From Syngnathus acus (taxonomy: Eukaryota; Chordata; Actinopteri; Syngnathiformes; Syngnathidae): a stretch of 64,000 bases of DNA. How positions within the stretch are numbered: the first letter of the stretch is position 1; every line of letters begins with the position of its first letter. The notes under the pieces are model-generated. The model saw only the letters and a list, made by a program, of their open reading frames with translations. It was not told where the DNA came from and made no database searches. Location of the stretch: NCBI RefSeq assembly GCF_901709675.1, contig NC_051097.1, forward strand, positions 9,154,039 through 9,218,038. The letters are read 5' to 3'. This document shows, piece by piece, positions 1 through 12,406 of this stretch. The translations under genes were made by a program, and so were the position numbers.

Positions 1-82
1 AGCTGAGCAAGCAGTTTATGGTCATTATTTTGTGCTTCAATGCCCCATTGATATAGCGCTCCTTCTGGTGTGCACGACTTGG

Positions 83-96
83 CCACCAGGGGGCAG
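83..96 (+). promoter_or_regulatory. CTCF-like core motif
   Basis: The 14 bases CCACCAGGGGGCAG match the core CTCF consensus closely. The site lies in the intron of antxr2 left of its last visible exon. Occupancy is an inference; a short motif alone is weak evidence. Apart from this I see nothing else identifiable in 1-544. The next antxr2 exon, which should follow the one at 545-613, was not found there. Confidence 0.35.
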
Positions 97-544
97 TGTA
101 ATACAGACATAATACTACAAAGCAGACTGAGTATTCTCAAATATTATAAATTTATTACAAATTTTCCGCAGAGGATAAAGATCTGTCTGTCTGCTTGTGT
201 TTCTGCACCGTTTATGTTCAATTATCCAAAACTACCATGACATCAATGTCCGTTTTATTAGGACATCAACGGTGCTTTACGAGTATTCAACACAATCCTT
301 TCATCTATGTAGTCATTGGCACTCGTATCGAATCTATCAAAGGCACAGGGAGAACCCCAAGTCCAAACATTTTGCTTAACAGAATGTTTTTACAAAACCC
401 CGCCATTCTTGAGCTTAAAAGCTTTGCTTACGTTTTTCATTCATCTTGTAGTGCCTCAACTGACCAGGCAAAAACACAGACACACGCCGAGGAGACAAAT
501 AAACCTCTCGGTGAGGGGGTGAGTGAAAACATCAGAGCGACTAC

Positions 545-2007
545 CTGCTTGTGGTCAAAGTCCATAACGCCCACACAGTACACACGGGCTCCAAAACCTC
601 GAGCTTTGTCAGCCTGGATGAAACACAACAAGAACAAGAACAAAATGTAAAAAATATACACAAAAATAAATAAAATAGTGCATTTAATACTGTGTCACCT
701 CCTCCACGCTCAGCTCAAAGGGGAAAACTTCTAACTTGCCATCAGTCAGAACAATAATGATGCTGCGGGACGGCGTCGTTTGCATCTCCATCTGCTCCGA
801 CACCTGCCGAAAAGCCAAATGTGCTTCTACGTGATTTTTCGCTTTTAAAAACTTCTCAAGGATGCTTCCTTCCGAAAATAAACAATAGTGCATACGTACT
901 GCTTTCAAACCTTCATGCATGTACGTTTCACCCGCTGGCTTGATTTGGCTCAGTTTACCCAAACCTTCGTTTATCTTGGTCCTGGGAATCCAGAACAGTG
1001 ATAAGAGGGCAGTTTCTGTTTAATCTGGTTATCTATCTAGCGCTTTCCCGTTTTGGGAAGAAGACGAGGAGGAAGTACCTGTCTCCGGTTAATGGAAGGA
1101 TTACCACCGCTTGGGCTGAAAAGACAATGTAGGACACTCTCATCCTGGGACTGAAATAAATACATACAGAAGATCAGAGAGATGGGGAAAAAAACCTCAC
1201 AGGAAACCTTCAGCATGGCCAGTAAGACTCCCAGTGTCTTTGCTGACTATCATGAAGTCAACACCACTTCCACATCTGGCTGAGTGTTATGAGTTTATAT
1301 TTAGTAGCCTGTTATCAAACCCTAAAGATATCACACACACACTCTCCAGCATTAATCAGAAGGCTTGTCTGAGATGTCAACTTCCCTAAATAGCTTTGCC
1401 CTACTTTTTTTTTTGCACTCCTGTTTGTGTTGTGCTTTTAAGACCTTTAATAAAAGTTGTCTCCAGCTTTAAGTCCTCTCACCCACCTGACAAACTTGTT
1501 GGTGAGTTGCTCCACAAAGCCAAAGATCTCATGCCAGTGTCCTGACACACTGCCTGACCTGCAAATATAATCAGCATTGCGTTTTGTAGCCATCAATTTT
1601 CTGTTGCGCTTGTTGTCATGACGTCATTAATGAGCGGAACACATATTTTGATTTACAATTTTAAATCTTCATTAAATGAACGAGCAGGTTTTTTTTTTTT
1701 TTATGTCAGAGGAAGCCAGAATTAACCAGGGCTGCAAAAGTCTGTTTATTTTTAGAGTAAAGTTCAAATTAAGGGTAAATGATAGTTGCAGAGGAGCAGC
1801 AGGGAACAAGCAAATTAAACACAACCATACAAGGACAAAGAACAGTCAGTAAGCTGCATGTCACCACGCTCATACATCTCACCTGTCCAAAACAAAATAA
1901 ACATCGAATGCACCATTGCAAGACTCTTCTTCTCCGTCCGTCAACGTTGAGTTAACCAAAACAGCCGTAAAAAAAAGAATTGTGCAGAATATCCATAAAC
2001 GACCCAT
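545..2007 (-). CDS. antxr2: anthrax toxin receptor 2 / CMG2-like (partial, 5' half)
   Basis: Single-pass cell-surface receptor for laminin and collagen IV in the matrix. Six exons join in phase: 1883-2007 (ATG at 2007), 1487-1558, 1079-1144, 900-981, 699-803 and 545-613, giving 173 residues; the rest lies beyond the left edge. Residues 1-20 look like a signal peptide. A von Willebrand A domain follows: FDVYFVLD, then MIDAS motif DxSxS as DRSGS, the MIDAS threonine in GETYMHEG, and the third MIDAS element in LTDGKL. The block VILPLTGDR resembles human ANTXR2 more than ANTXR1, and paqr3 next door is also its human neighbour. Which teleost duplicate (2a or 2b) it is cannot be told. All introns shown are GT-AG and under 350 bp. 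The family is best known as toxin-entry receptors in mammals, but the physiological role is matrix homeostasis. Confidence 0.9.
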
Positions 2008-3640
2008 AATCCACTCACAGAGTGTTTTACTGGCAGAAGCACGATGATGTGTTAAGAATATATTTCATCTTCATGGAGGGCTTCATGATTCCGAGCGGTG
2101 GTGCGTTCAAGTGCTTCACATCCTGCAACTCACATACTGGACACATTGAGGATTATCAATCCGTTGTTGTCTGAAGCATGTGGTCCCACCCGAACAGCAC
2201 CACCCTCTGTGCATTTCAAAATTAAAGCATTGCTAGGTTACATTACAAAACAAGCATTTGCTTTGTGCTTTAATTCTGCCCAACCACGCTGGTAATATCA
2301 TGTGACAAGTGAGACAATTTATTATTTTTATTCTGTTCTGGTTTTAATTACAATCACTGCCCCCCAAAAATCTCTACTGTACACCATTTACAGATAATGC
2401 ATGTTTGTGATACTTGCAGTGTTGAAATAATGAGATACTGCAATTAATAATTTTTTTAAATCGTTACAAAAAACAAAAAACGTGGGAGGGACAAAAAAAA
2501 AAAAAGGTCACTTTGCTTTTATTGTGAAAGAAACGCCATCACATATCCTCTTTTACTTGTCAACATCTCTAAAGCTCTAAGAAGCCAAAACAGTTGGCAC
2601 TATTAGTAGCATAAATAGTCAATGACTGGGACAGGAAATATGCACAGCATGGCAGGAGACTTATCTGAGCTGCTTAATACAACAACTACATTTGTCATAC
2701 ATTATTACAGCTATATTTAGAATACAAATATGTAAGCTATGCAGTAGATGGCATCTTATTCACCTCAATGGAAAATTCATGTAGCATCTGTTCTTGATGA
2801 TTAGAATGTCCTAATAATAATTCGGATTAAGACAAAACACCAAACAAATGCATGATGTTCTTGCAAAGGCCAAACAAGTTGTTTTATTGAGCATGAAATC
2901 ATTAATCATTTTTATCCCCTGAGATGCGTTGACCGCCTTTGCTGACCTTTCTTGGTGATCAACGACGGCAAAAAAATGATCTTGAGAAGACAGAAAATGG
3001 CCCTGCCCGCATTATATATTTTTTAGAAATGATAAGCGTGTTTCTTTACGCATGAACATTCAGAGAGCATGAAGTCATGACGTGAAACAATACATACCAA
3101 TGTCATTTTGTCAGGAAATTGAATCTTTGCCTGATGCAGTATCCCCTTGGAGACGTCTGTTTTTACTTCGCGTGATCCTTCTTTTGTTTGTGGGTGTAAC
3201 CAGCACATTGCAGGCCACTAGCCCACATTACATACAATATAACTTTGAAACAACCTATTGCACATCTGTTCTGACAAAAATCAACTCAAGATCTCAGAGG
3301 CCCACTAGGAGTTTAATTTCATCCTTTATAGGGCAGCCGTTGATTTTATTTTGGAGTGTTAGTTTTATGAGTTTTAAAGGGATGTGAGCCGTTGTTAAGC
3401 GACTTCAGATGTTTATTAAAAAAAAAAAGTGTGGCGTACACAGCAATTACAGAGTAACCAAACAATTTCACAAATTTTACTAAATGCAAATGCAGGATAT
3501 TGTATTTTTTTCTGTGACCAAAAGAGGGTGGCGTGTTCCTTATTCAGCTTTGGTTTGTAAATCAACTGGAAACTGCTTAAACCACATCCCCAAATGTGAC
3601 GTTTTCTTTAACGATCACCAATGTAAAGAATGGACTGCGG
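2008..3640. other. divergent intergenic region antxr2/paqr3
   Basis: AT-rich spacer between the antxr2 start codon (minus) and the presumed paqr3 promoter (plus). Short open frames here (for example 2098-2295 and 3082-3387) lack recognisable protein features. Homopolymer runs occur near 1690, 2490 and 3418. Nothing else was recognised. Confidence 0.5.
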
Positions 3641-4666
3641 GTGAAATACTTCCGCTTGGCCCGAAGGGGGCGGTAGAGCGCTGTGCCATTGTTTACTATG
3701 AATCCAAAAAGAAAACAGGCTTTTTACTTGCTGACGTTGCGGACGCTATTTTGTGCGCGTTATTGAGCAATTCTGATCCACTTGGAAGGAGAAACGCGAG
3801 CGGTGTGACATATCAGCGAGATCATGACTGCGTCGGGAGATCACCGACTGTGACACGGGGACTAGCGGTCACTGGTCAGTATGTTTTCAATCAATTTAGC
3901 TGCCCTAAATAACGCCTGTCAATGTATTACGTTAAGGATAATCGGTTCGATCGGAGCGTGTACATTTTCTAGTGATTCACACACGTTTAGAGGAGAACTA
4001 TACGTCAAAGGATTCATCTATATCGCGTCATGATTAAATCTTCCACGTTTTCTTTTAATGTTGGCAGCGTCCGCAGTGACCACAATTATATATTACACGA
4101 TTGTCATTCAAAATGATTTGTCATGCTGGACGTTTATTATACAACATATAACATAACATATAGTTCGTGGTGCATTCAACTTGCTATATTTTTGCATTAT
4201 TGTGTGCAAATTTGGTTCGAGATACATTCCTCCATCTATGATGTGCAACATATAATATATATATATATAATAAATAAATAATTGTGTCATTAAAAAAAGA
4301 GCGAAACGAAGATCATTCGTTTTAAAACGTGTTCCACCGATAATGTAATCTATAATCTACACAACGATATAACTATAAATAAAATATTTGACAGTGCAAG
4401 TCAAACAACTGAGATACACCCTTGATTCACACTACACCCTTCTTAAAACTGGAATGTGGCTGAACCAATCACATTCAAGTTCAGAGTAAATGGGAGTCAG
4501 TAGACATTTGCAACCTGCAAGTACAAACTTTGTTTCACTTTTTTCACATGCATGTGTTAAATGTTAAGTGTGTCTCTTTTCTTGTCAGGTTCACATTCCT
4601 GCAACCCCCCCCCCCCCCCACCCACCCAAACCAGCTTCATTTGAGGGCTAAAAAGCAAAGATCGGG
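3641..4666 (+). promoter_or_regulatory. putative paqr3 promoter and 5' UTR region
   Basis: About 3640-3880 is noticeably richer in CpG and GC than its surroundings and holds a GC-box-like GGGGGCGG near 3667. A possible splice donor (ACTG followed by GTCAGTATG, about 3870) suggests a non-coding first exon ending there. The coding exon starts at 4667 after a C-run at about 4604-4619. This is inference from composition and spacing; no TATA box is evident. An open frame at 3484-3912 crosses the region but looks non-coding. Confidence 0.35.
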
Positions 4667-6283
4667 ATGAAAATGACGCATTACGTCGAGCTGGGCAGTT
4701 ATCCGGAATGGCCTATGCGCATCCCGCAGAAGATAAGACTGTACACCTTTGAACAACTTCCCATGTACCTCAGGGAGAACCCCTATATCACAGACGGCTA
4801 TCGGGCCCACCTGCCTTCCAAGCTCTGCCTGAGGAGGTGAGCTTAATATGAAATGCTACACAATCTTAACAAAAATAAATCAATAACAATCCTCTCTGTT
4901 TTTTGTCCCCCTCTCAAGTATTTTCATTTTATCCAATGAGACTGTGAACATCTGGAGCCACCTGTTAGGCTTCATTCTCTTCTTCTCTCTGGCTGTCAAC
5001 GACGCTGTGAAGGTCTTGCCGGCTTCGGGAGCCGTCAAAGAGGACTATGTCATCTACGCTATAGGACTGTTTTGCTTCCAGGTAAGCTAGATGTTGCATT
5101 TCTGTGCCGTGAAACAATATTGTAATTCAGGAAATTCACGTTTTTGAAAACAGGTTGAGTTCACTCATCCCGATCAGGTCTGAAACCAGTTTGTATTGTG
5201 TTTTAATGCCTGACAGAGGTGTGGTTTTGTAGTTGACTCAATGCAGCTCAATGTGGAAGCAGTTGGTCTTAACTTTAGACTACTTTGTTTGCTAGATACC
5301 ACTTCTGACCATTCCGCATTTGTGCCCCCCCCTCCCCTTACAGGCGTGCATGTTGTGCTCCGTGGGCTATCATATGTTCTTATGCCATCGATCGGAGAAG
5401 ATGAGCCGTCGCTTTCTAGCGTTGGACTACGCGGGCATCTCTGTCGGCATCTTAGGCTGTTACGTGCCCGGCATCTTCTACTCCTTCTATTGCAATGCTG
5501 TATGTGCCATTTTGCATTTCCGCCATCTCCGATAGCTTTCTTTTATCTAATTTATCGTCTTGTTTCATCAGTTTTGGCGGCAGGTTTATTCGCTGACTGT
5601 GCTGGCTATGATTCTGTTGGTGTTCGGCGCTCAGTTCCATCCGAGGTACATGAGCGCTGAATGGCGCTGCATCAGGGTGTCCATCTTCTTTGGCGTGGCC
5701 GTTATCGGGGTGGTTCCGACCTGCCACTGGGTGTGGCTCAATGGGGGTTTCAACTGCCACATTGTTAAGGTGAGGAAAGCGTCATCACATCAAAACTGGA
5801 GATCAGCACTTGTGTTTCTGTTACATACCGCTAGAGGGAGCCAGTGTACCATGAGTACACTAATAAGTCATTTAGAATCGTTTTTTTTCCTCAGCTGGTC
5901 TCAGCGCTTTTTTCAATGCAACATGACTTTTGCCATTTATGCAGATGTTCCTGCCTCGTTTAATTGTCATGTACCTCATCGGAGCCGCTGCCTTCGTATT
6001 CTACATTACCAAGATGCCTGAGCGATGCTTTCCTGGTGAGTCTGGTTCACTCCATTTTTGTCATTTAATATCATACATGAGTTTTTGGCATTTAAAAAAA
6101 AAGTGACTACTATCAAAAGTATTTCTGGTTCATGTCGTTTTCTCAGGCCACGTGAACTACATCGGCGCCAGTCATCAACTGTGGCACGTTCTGGTGGTTG
6201 CGATGCTTTACTGGTGGCATCAAACCGCCGTGGACATTATGCAATTCCGGCACAGCCAACCTTGCCCCCCGAGAACGCAATGA
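4667..6283 (+). CDS. paqr3: progestin and adipoQ receptor 3 (Raf kinase trapping to Golgi)
   Basis: Seven-transmembrane Golgi protein that tethers Raf kinase and dampens ERK signalling. Six exons join in phase: 4667-4836, 4919-5081, 5344-5499, 5572-5769, 5945-6035 and 6147-6283, encoding 304 residues, close to the human length (about 311). PAQR hallmarks are visible: SNETVNIWSHL before TM1, SVGYHMFLCHRS and ALDYAGI in the second and third conserved blocks, and HQLWHVLVV with the final WWH in the last helix, supplying the conserved histidines. The N-terminus HYVELGSYPEW and RLYTFEQLP match PAQR3 rather than other PAQRs. The ATG at 4667 starts MKMTHY; human PAQR3 has a few extra residues before the same block. 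The gene is divergent from antxr2 and convergent with slc26a1. The antxr2-paqr3 pairing is also seen in human 4q21. Confidence 0.95.
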
Positions 6284-6469
6284 CAAAGATCAATCGACTT
6301 GAGTGTACAACCAATTCCTGTTTTTTTTTGTTGTTTTTTTAAAAACACTGAATCTGTTTACATTTGGTCAATACGAACAAGCATGTCCACCAGAGCCAAT
6401 ATGTGTCAGTAGAAAGTCTGTTGAAGACAACAACAGGCAGTATGTCAGTGGAAGTCTCTATTTATAGTA

Positions 6470-6626
6470 TAAATATAGTATTAACATGAACCAGTTGTAT
6501 TTTTACTCCGCTAGATGGCCCTGTTGATTTAAATACAAGGGTTTAAGAAATGCAAGTCAGTGCTATCTGGAGGAGTAAAAAAAAAAAAAGGTTGAAGCAG
6601 CAAGCTTCATTTTCCCCATCACTAAT
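6470..6626. repeat. foldback copy of a dispersed repeat
   Basis: The left arm (from about 6487, ATGAACCAGTTGTATTTTTA) and the right arm (about 6560-6620, read in reverse) are diverged inverted copies of one repeat. Single copies lie at 12135-12205 and, inverted, at 41860-41942; a fragment is near 31965-31995. Shared landmarks are GAAGCTTC, ATGAACCACTTGTATTTTTT and CTAGATGGCACTGTTGG. Family name unknown to me. Confidence 0.55.
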
Positions 6627-7433
6627 TTATACTAGATAGAAACTTAATTTAAAGTTTTCTTATCGACAATTATCTGATGCTTGGTTGAGAAGACATTTGC
6701 ATGTTTGGCTCTCGGGACAGAAAAATAATCAGGAGCTTTTTATTGAACAAAGTGTCACTGTGGATGACACGGTGCACATGGCTTCCTCAAGTGTTTGAAA
6801 GTATGGTGGTGGAGGTGAGGCATGGGATATTTTAGCATGCTATTTATTAAGAATGACTGGTGGATGTAACTGATGCACAAATTGAAACAATCAACCACCT
6901 TGCTGTAATAAGTTTGGTTGAGAGGGATGATATATTTCAGATTTTCAGGAATCAGCACCATTCTTTTACCACAAACTGTTTTTGCAATGTGAAATGTATG
7001 CAGGTAGCAAAGCACTACAAATGTACGTTTTTTCAAACTTACAAATACAACTGCAGGTCAAAAGTAATCGCCCCCCCCCAAGCTTGTAAAGCAAACTATG
7101 CATGGCATACATATTTTTCTATAATTGTGCAGGCCATCTTTATGTATATATAATAATCTAATGTGTGAATTGGGCCAGTGTGAAATCTGTTTTTCGTTGT
7201 TATACTTGTTGTACTTCATTTGCCTTCTACCAGAACAAATGTATGCATAGTCCATGCACTGATTTGGTTTTTGCACGACAATGCAGCTACAGTATAATTT
7301 TGTTTCAATGTTTTTCCATTTTTATTCTGAGAATGCTGATTTGTATTGTGAAGCACTGTAACTTGACTTTAAAATTTTATTAAATTTTGTCAGGGCCATA
7401 AAATCTATTTTGAATGACTTTCAAATTGCTTTT

Positions 7434-7596
7434 CACGTTTTGAAAAGCCAAAGAACATTCCACAAGTTAAGAGCTTGTCATTCCTAATTTGAACAATAGA
7501 GGGCAGTGTTGATTCTTTGCACGTTTTGAAAAACCAAAGAACATTCCACGAGTTAGAGCTTGTTATTCCTAATTTGAACAACAGAGGGCAGTGTTG
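7434..7596. repeat. two-copy tandem duplication, period about 86 bp
   Basis: Two adjacent units begin CACGTTTTGAAAA at 7434 and 7520. Both include CCAAAGAACATTCCAC and end AGAGGGCAGTGTTG. They differ at only a handful of positions, so the duplication is fairly recent. No coding potential is apparent. Confidence 0.8.
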
Positions 7597-8735
7597 TTGC
7601 GCATTGAGAATCTCCTCTTTTACAGACATAATAAAAAAAAAACTAACCATATTTGGTCAGTCACAAAAAAACAAACACTAAGTAACGAAGGCCCCTTGAA
7701 AGTTACACAACATGTAGATGTGTAACTTAGCACTAAATAATTACAAGAGATTCTGTTACATTACATCCCGATGTTTAACAAGACACACTGACGAGAGTTT
7801 AAGAAGTAATTTTGTTGGGAAATAGCGTCTTGGAAGATGGGTGGATGTCACACATAACTTTGTTACTGTTAGTGTGACATATACTAAACTATAAATACTA
7901 AAAATACTTTTTGCATAGTAGTCAACTTGTCAAACCAAATGACTCATTACCCCGAATTATATTTATATTCAGGGAGTCCTAAAAGTCACCCCCGCATAAT
8001 TTGTTAGTCAAAAGATTGACGTGAAAGCCAAAACAAACAAAAAAAAGAATCAAAACGTGCTCCATAACTACAACATCCTGCAAAAGACACAATCTGGCGA
8101 CGACAAAGAAGAACAATGAGTAAGGGCAGGGCTTTTAAAGCTGGTGTGCTCCTCCAGCAAACAATCTGCAGGTGAGTGGCACAGGTGGCTCAAATTATTT
8201 ATTATTAATTCTTTTATTAAATTATTATTGGGACGTCCCAATCGATATACACAAAAAGACCCAAACACAAAAATGACATTTCGCTCAAATTAGATTTCAA
8301 TAATTCCCAACTGTACCCCTGTTGACAATTTTTTAAATTTAATTTGGGGGGTTATCAAATCAGTTTATTTACATAAAAATATGCAAAAGCATAAATCAGC
8401 TTTGAATAGCTTTGTTGAGAATTTTGTTGAGAGACCCAGTTGAGAGTTTAAACCATTTAAGAAATGATTTTTAGTTTCTCTGGTAATAATTGGCTTTGGT
8501 TAAATCATTACGGGTAGACTTTGGTCACCTGGATTGGTGTGATTAATGACATGTCAACCAAAGGTCCAAACTAATTCTTTGGAGATGGTGTAATTGTCGC
8601 CATCTTGATTTGGCTGTTGGTGAAATGTTGCCAACTAGCCAATTAAATAAGAAATCAGACATTAAAAGCAATATAATCGCTTTTCATTGCTAAGTAGACA
8701 AAAAGAGAAGTAGAAGTGTTAGTAAAAAATATATT

Positions 8736-8741
8736 TTTATT
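8736..8741 (-). other. candidate slc26a1 poly(A) signal
   Basis: Plus-strand TTTATT reads AATAAA on the minus strand, 590 bp beyond the slc26a1 stop codon. It is the nearest canonical hexamer I found downstream of the gene. The intervening 3' UTR (8742-9331) holds nothing else recognised. Confidence 0.4.
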
Positions 8742-9331
8742 GAATAACAGGCTCCTCAACAGTGTATAGTTGACATAATGCCTCGACAGTTGTGACAAAC
8801 ATGACGTATTCGTACCAGTTCACAGAAGAACATTCATTTCAAACCGTTTTTAAATGCAATCACCACTGATTTGTTCTGCCCATTCCAAAAGTGGAGCTTT
8901 ACAACAGTATTTTGCATTTAGATTTGCTTTGATCGTTATTTTTGTCTTTCTCTTACAATTTCTTACATTTTTTACACTGCAACAACATGACCTGATTACA
9001 CCGCAAGCATTCTTTATATCTCCAATCTGATATACCACATTCAGAATGTGCTTAGTTTAGCTCACAAGTGATAAGGACGGTGGTCAAAAAGTATTTTATC
9101 AAAGTGCTCCATCCTAAAAGAGGAACTTAAGGCAACAATGTGTTCATAAAATTGGACTGATAGTGAATGATTGGCCGACAGGTTTGTTTTGCTTTGGTCT
9201 TGCTCATTTTTATCTTCTCCTACAAATGCAGACAGTTGCGAATGAACAGAACATTGCGTGATGCAACAAATATGACAGGGTAGTAATTTTATCTTACAAC
9301 TTGTCGACCATACATTTCTTTTGTCTTTGCT

Positions 9332-11894
9332 CTACAGAGCAGAGTCTTCCGTGCTTTTGTCCGGCTGCTGTATGTTTGTGTGTAGGACGGCGTGATGCAC
9401 CGTGTGGAACAGCATTTTGTTCATGTCTTTGCCACCTTTCCCAAAGAAGTGTCCCTTCTGCAAAGTATCAATGATGGAGGCGTTACAGCAGGCGAGGACC
9501 ACTTCCACACCGATCTGCTTGAACTCCTTCAGCAGCCCCTTAAAAGCAGCCATGCCGGCGGAGTCTATAAAGGGGATGGCGGAGCAGTCCACAATGATGG
9601 TGTGGAAGTCCAGCTCCAAACCTTGCAAGAGTGCCACCACAACATCTCCATGATTAGCGTCCCCGTTTGTCTGGGCTTGCGTCAAGGACATCTTTTTGGC
9701 TTTCTTCTCTGCCTTTTTCCTTCTGGTCATTTCCAAGAAAGGCGTCACCCCAACAGCTTGGTAGAGAGCTTTCAGGAAGGTGTCCTTGTTGGCGTAGTAG
9801 AGAGGCGCCTGGAAGCGGAAGACTCGGACTCGGTTTGGCGGAACCAGGTTTTGGTATTCCTCCACGTCCTCGTATAGATCGGAGTCGCCGGCTCGGCCCA
9901 GGAGAGAGACCTGATGTTAGACGAGGGATAAGGTCAGGGAATGGAAAAGTCTCGTAGATTGATGTCAATATACAAAGAGTTCTCCAGTTCTGTCACTCAC
10001 CTTGGGGTTTTGGGTCTTATAGATAACGCAGATCATCGAGAAGGTGATGCCAACAACGAGGCCGAGCTCGACCCTGATAAGAGCTGTGGCCGACACGGTA
10101 ACCAACCAAACCACGGCATCGTTACGGCTGGCTCGCCACTTAGCAGGGAAGTCCTTAAACTTCCTGAGTGCCCCGCGAAGGCTGACGATAATAATACAGG
10201 CAAGGACGCACTTCTGGAGAGCGTGGAAGAAAGGCGCGAAGAAGAGCAAGACGAGCAGGATGACCAAGGCGCTGATCAGACTTGATACCTGAAACACAAG
10301 GACGTCTTTTACTATATTCCACAAAAACTATGATCGGTATTTCTTCCAGTTTGGACTTCACCTGTGTTTGACAGCCCGTTGAGTCCTTCACCATAGTTTT
10401 TGCTAACGCCGCGCTAGTGGTGAAGCAATGGAAGAAGGACGGAATGATGTTACAGCAGCCGATGGCAAACATCTCTTGGTTGGGACGGACCGTGTAGCCG
10501 TTCTTCTTGGCAAACATCTCGGACAGTGACACGGTAAAGGCAAAGCTAGGAGATAAAATGACATTTTTGTTGACTAATCACTACTAGCTAGCTAGGTGCT
10601 ACATCTTTACGTTGTTTAAAAACTACCTGATGACCGCTAGAGGAATGGCGTCCAGTGCTACTCTTGACATCAGACTAAGGCTGGGCACTTGAGGAGGGAT
10701 GAAGCCAGTGGGGATATGACCAGAAACACTGGTGCCGTATTGATGGTTGAGATCTCCAAAATGACTGGCCAACGTGGCTCCGGCAACCACGACCAGTTCA
10801 GTTGGCAGAGGGATCTTCAAACGATCCTTGTAGCGTTCCTGGATCTCTTTCCCTGCCACTACAGAACCCCCAAAACCCAAATTTAGTGACTACCTTATCT
10901 CACATTGTGAGTTCTGGTCCATATTTACCCAATACGATGATACAGATGGCACTGGTGATAAGATCACACATGTTGGTCTTGTGAATGTTGGCAAAGATGT
11001 TGAACCAGGTTACGACGACAGTTCCGTAGCCCTGATGGCGAGGGATCTTCAGACCCAAGAGGTATTTGGCTTGGACAGTCAGGATAGTAAACGACGCTCC
11101 TGTGGCAAAACCGTCCAACATGGGAGCCGAAAGATAGACGGAGACGAAGCCCAGCCGAAACACAGCCATCAGAACCTGTGGCGGGGATTGTCAGACCTGC
11201 TGATTAGGAAAACTAAAATCTTGGAGGGTGGAAATCATGAAGGTGGTTCTTTACCTGGTAGATACCAGCCAGGAGCGTAAGAGCCGCGGCTACGCTAATT
11301 GCGTAACACTCCTTCCCACACTGCACACCCATAATTTCTACAGTGTGAGTTGTGAGGTTGATGAAAGAACCGTTGAACTCTGGAACACCGGGAGAATCCT
11401 CGTTGAGGTCGAATCCAGCGAGGAACACTTCTCTGTAGACCACCTGAGGATAAAGTTTGGATAAGGATTCGGTTTGAAGTACATCTTTTGTGACAACTGC
11501 AGCTCACCTGTCCAACCATGAGACTCATCAGGCTAAAGATGCCGACAGAAACATGTCTGGATGTCCCCATGAGAAAATAAATGATGTTGGCATAAAATGA
11601 CGTATACAATCCATAGATGGGTTCTACTCCAGCCAGCAGGCAGTAGGCGATGGCCTGCGGTACCAAGATGATCCCCACGATCAAGCCGGACATGGCGTCG
11701 CCCCAAACATACTCTCGCAGTTTGTACTTGGGCAGCCAGCGCACCACAGGGAAGAAGCCCGACAAAGTGGAGCGGACTCGGGTCGCAGAGCAGCTCAGAC
11801 TCCGCTGCAGCTTGGACTTGAGGACGGAAAGTGTGGGCTCTGCGTGATGAGCCTTCCGCTCCAACAAAGATGGTGTCGAGCTGACCTCCTCCAT
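9332..11894 (-). CDS. slc26a1: sulfate/anion exchanger SLC26A1 (Sat-1)
   Basis: Plasma-membrane anion exchanger moving sulfate and oxalate against bicarbonate or chloride, mainly in liver, kidney and gut epithelium. Seven coding exons join in phase: 11508-11894, 11255-11443, 10929-11175, 10627-10858, 10362-10545, 10001-10288 and 9332-9910, giving 701 residues, the same as human SLC26A1. The SLC26 signature [16 protein letters not shown] and [17 protein letters not shown] lie in the first exon. A likely N-glycosylated extracellular loop ([10 protein letters not shown]) is in the second. [11 protein letters not shown] and [16 protein letters not shown] match SLC26A1. The last exon carries the STAS domain ([15 protein letters not shown]), interrupted by a lysine-rich stretch [11 protein letters not shown]. 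The C-terminal DSAL fits a class I PDZ ligand. The start is the ATG at 11894, giving a good family N-terminus. Confidence 0.96.
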
Positions 11895-12031
11895 GGTCTC
11901 AGATGGAGAGAGTGTGTGGCAAATGAAGAGAAGGGCGGAGGGGTCGATGACGGGGTGGTCTGCAGTGCTCCTTGGAGATCCAGAGAAAAAGGCACATACA
12001 TGTTGAACTACTCACCCATGACCCCAATTCT

Positions 12032-12040
12032 CTTATTTAT
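12032..12040 (-). promoter_or_regulatory. TATA-like element upstream of slc26a1
   Basis: Minus-strand ATAAATAAG lies about 140 bp upstream of the slc26a1 start codon. Transcription about 30 bp downstream would give a 5' UTR near 110 nt with no intron needed. A donor-like GGGTGAGT at about 12012-12018 could instead mark a small 5' UTR exon. Inference from position only. Confidence 0.3.
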
Positions 12041-12134
12041 CCCCTAGATAACCTTAGTAACCCCGCCCCCCATGTATTTCCTACAGGTGAAAATCCATGA
12101 CATAGAGAAACTATGTTTTGCAGTGATGTGAAAA

Positions 12135-12205
12135 CGAAGCTTCAAATTTGCTTCATGAACCACTTGTATTTTTTGACTCCTCTAGATCAAACTGTTGGTT
12201 TAAAT
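12135..12205 (+). repeat. dispersed repeat copy interrupted by a hAT-like MITE
   Basis: Contains GAAGCTTC, ATGAACCACTTGTATTTTTT and CTAGATCAAACTGTTGG, shared with 41860-41942 (inverted) and 6470-6626. The copy resumes after the MITE at 12407 (GTTTAAATAAAGTGG), so the MITE jumped into an existing repeat. Confidence 0.6.
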
Positions 12206-12406
12206 CAGGGGTCTCAAACTCCAGTCCTCGGGGGCCGCATTCCTACATGTTTCCCACGTTTCCCTCATTAAACACACCTGATTCAAATGATCAGTTCATC
12301 CTCACGTTCTGCAGGAGCCTGAGAATTGAATCAGGTGTGTTTAACGAGGGAAACTTGGAAAACATGTAGGAATGCGGCCCCCGAGGACTGGAGTTTGAGA
12401 CCCCTG
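12206..12406. mobile_element. hAT-like MITE, 201 bp, with 8-bp target duplication
   Basis: Non-autonomous DNA transposon. It starts CAGGGGTCTCAAACTCCAG and ends with the inverse CTGGAGTTTGAGACCCCTG. The terminal inverted repeats extend for about 50 bases through GGCCGCATTCCTACATGTTT. It is flanked by perfect 8-bp direct repeats GTTTAAAT at 12198-12205 and 12407-12414, the length typical of hAT transposases. There is no ORF inside. The near-perfect inverted repeats suggest a young insertion. Confidence 0.9.

Larger units (their letters stand above)
6284..8735. other. convergent intergenic region paqr3/slc26a1
   Basis: Spacer holding the paqr3 3' UTR and about 2 kb of AT-rich DNA. A possible paqr3 poly(A) signal AATAAA lies at 7630-7635, which would imply a long 3' UTR, and ATTAAA occurs near 7378. 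The region contains a foldback repeat at about 6470-6626 and a tandem duplication at 7434-7596. Short open frames on both strands overlap each other and show no conserved features. Confidence 0.5.

Noticed and set aside
3484-3912. 142-codon plus-strand ORF upstream of paqr3
   Set aside because: Crosses the CpG-rich presumed promoter, has mixed composition and no domain, and is not needed to explain paqr3; likely chance.
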